Source of the DNA: JBDREF01 sp043820045 | GTDB lineage: Bacteria; Planctomycetota; Phycisphaerae; Sedimentisphaerales; Anaerobacaceae | Direction of reading: 5' to 3' | DNA length: 24,346 bases | NCBI GenBank assembly: GCA_043820045.1 | Contig: JBDREF010000248.1 | Location: forward strand, 1-24,346 | In this document: positions 23,612 to 24,346 of the stretch, piece after piece | Layout: the number at the start of each line of letters is the position of its first letter | Position numbering within the stretch: position 1 is the stretch's first letter | Notes under the pieces: model-generated | Database searches by the model: none | Seen by the model: only the letters and a program-made list of their open reading frames with translations | What the model was told of the DNA's origin: nothing | Translations under genes and position numbers: made by a program

Positions 23612-24141
23612 TCACCTTTCGAAGCCTTTCCTCATCAAATACGCACTGATTTTCTTCTTCGCCCTTCGCAGCCTCCCGTCGATGGTCTGCTCGGTAGCCC
23701 CGAGAACTGCGGCCATCTGCTCGTAGCTCATCTGGTTGTAGTACCTCAGGAAAACCACTTCACGCAGATGTTGCGGCAGTAGCCCGATGGCTTCGGCCAG
23801 CGCCGCCTTCGGTCATCGTCCGGGCAGTCGCACTCTTGCGCCGGGCAGTCCTGAAGGGGCTCTTTCTGTCGCCGGAGCTGCCGCAGCATGTCCCTGGCCG
23901 CGTTTCGGCAGATCGCGGCGACCCAGGAGCCGAAGCGTTCAGGCTTTCTCAGTTCCGCGAGTTTTCTGCACGCCTCTGTGAGCGCTTCCTGAGCCGCGTC
24001 TTCGGCCAGGTGGTGGTCCAGCAGGATGGAATCCGCTACGGCCACCAGCGAAGGGTAGTACCGCCGGCACAACTCGCCGAAGCTCGTCGGATCGGCCTGT
24101 AAAGCCCGCTGAACAAGGATTTTGTCCTCACAGTCCGCCAT
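23612..24141 (-). pseudogene. ECF sigma factor with an internal frameshift
   Basis: From ATG 24141, frame one gives region 2: ILVQRALQADPTSFGELCRR, AEDAAQEALTEACRKL, FGSWVAAICRNAARDMLRQL. It then runs into an out-of-frame tail ending at 23746. From about 23810 another minus-strand frame gives region 4: LAEAIGLLPQHLREVVFLRY, YNQMSYEQMAAVLG, TEQTIDGRLRRAKKKISAYL, stop TGA at 23612-23614. Joined, the protein is about 176 residues, normal for ECF factors. The span of 530 bases is one short of a codon multiple, so a one-base deletion near 23800-23815 fits best. It may be a true pseudogene or an assembly error. No slippery sequence for programmed shifting was seen. An upstream TTG at 24162 would add 7 residues. 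Confidence 0.85.
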
Positions 24142-24287
24142 CTTGTCAAATATGGTTCCCAACAGAGCCGCTCTGTATTTCCACTAATATGTCTGAATTA
24201 GACGGCAAAATCGGCGCTAAATCCATCGGAAATGTTGTTCTCACAACGAAACAACGAGGCCCGCACGCGACTTGGCACGCACAAATA

Positions 24288-24301
24288 CGGGGGTACCCCC
24301 G
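24288..24301. promoter_or_regulatory. 14-base GC palindrome upstream of the sigma gene
   Basis: CGGGGGTACCCCCG, a perfect palindrome 147 bases before the sigma start, flanked on the 3' side by an A-rich run. It may be an operator or a terminator-like element of the upstream neighbour. Role unknown. Confidence 0.4.
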
Positions 24302-24346
24302 GACAAAAATGAAAAAAAGGAAATTTTTTCTTACTCGTTCTATCAC

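Noticed and set aside
23746..23820. Cys/Arg-rich C-terminus of the first sigma frame as a zinc-binding tail
   Set aside because: The region-4 frame runs on the same DNA in another frame, so this tail is a frameshift product.

Overview
The window looks like a chromosomal piece of a planctomycete, most likely of the class Phycisphaerae (Sedimentisphaerales-like). This is inferred from protein style: a secreted formylglycine-type sulfatase, a prepilin-like protein with an H-X9-DG motif, ECF sigma factors paired with a membrane-anchored partner, a complete lipid A/ADP-heptose gene set, and moderately GC-rich DNA with REP-like hairpins between genes. No rRNA, tRNA, CRISPR array or transposase was seen.

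Layout. 1-1312 (+) is the 3' part of a sulfatase. 1313-2065 is repeat-rich and holds a decayed small ORF carrying a perfect 42-bp palindrome. 2066-15993 (-) is a long co-directional block. In transcription order it contains a small toxin-antitoxin-like head (hypothetical toxin-like gene, DUF2283-like gene, MNT nucleotidyltransferase, truncated HEPN-like remnant), lpxK, hldE, gmhA, gmhB (fused to a membrane tail), waaF, a long GT9-like protein, a B12-type radical SAM protein, a lipopolysaccharide-kinase-like protein, a GT4 glycosyltransferase, plsY and a prepilin-like protein. 16180-17256 (-) is an isocitrate dehydrogenase, divergent from a large secreted six-hairpin-glycosidase-like protein at 17485-20739 (+). 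20814-24141 (-) holds a small lipoprotein, two broken sigma-factor genes, a broken conserved hypothetical and a membrane-anchored sigma partner that ends in a clear intrinsic terminator.

How the genes fit together. GmhA, HldE (kinase and adenylyltransferase) and GmhB make ADP-D-glycero-D-manno-heptose from sedoheptulose 7-phosphate. LpxK phosphorylates the lipid A precursor. WaaF and probably the GT4 and GT9-like proteins build the core. The InaA/WaaP-like kinase probably phosphorylates core sugar, and PlsY supplies lysophosphatidate for phospholipids. The epimerase HldD is not in the window.

Most unusual items: GmhB with a Pro/Glu-rich linker and two C-terminal membrane helices plus altered metal-site residues; the GT9-like protein with a long N-terminal region; the truncated HEPN remnant whose stop overlaps the lpxK start; the frameshifted ECF sigma gene; the 42-bp palindrome; and a clover-leaf repeat at 7726-7829. 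All assignments come from reading sequence and remembered family motifs. No search was run.
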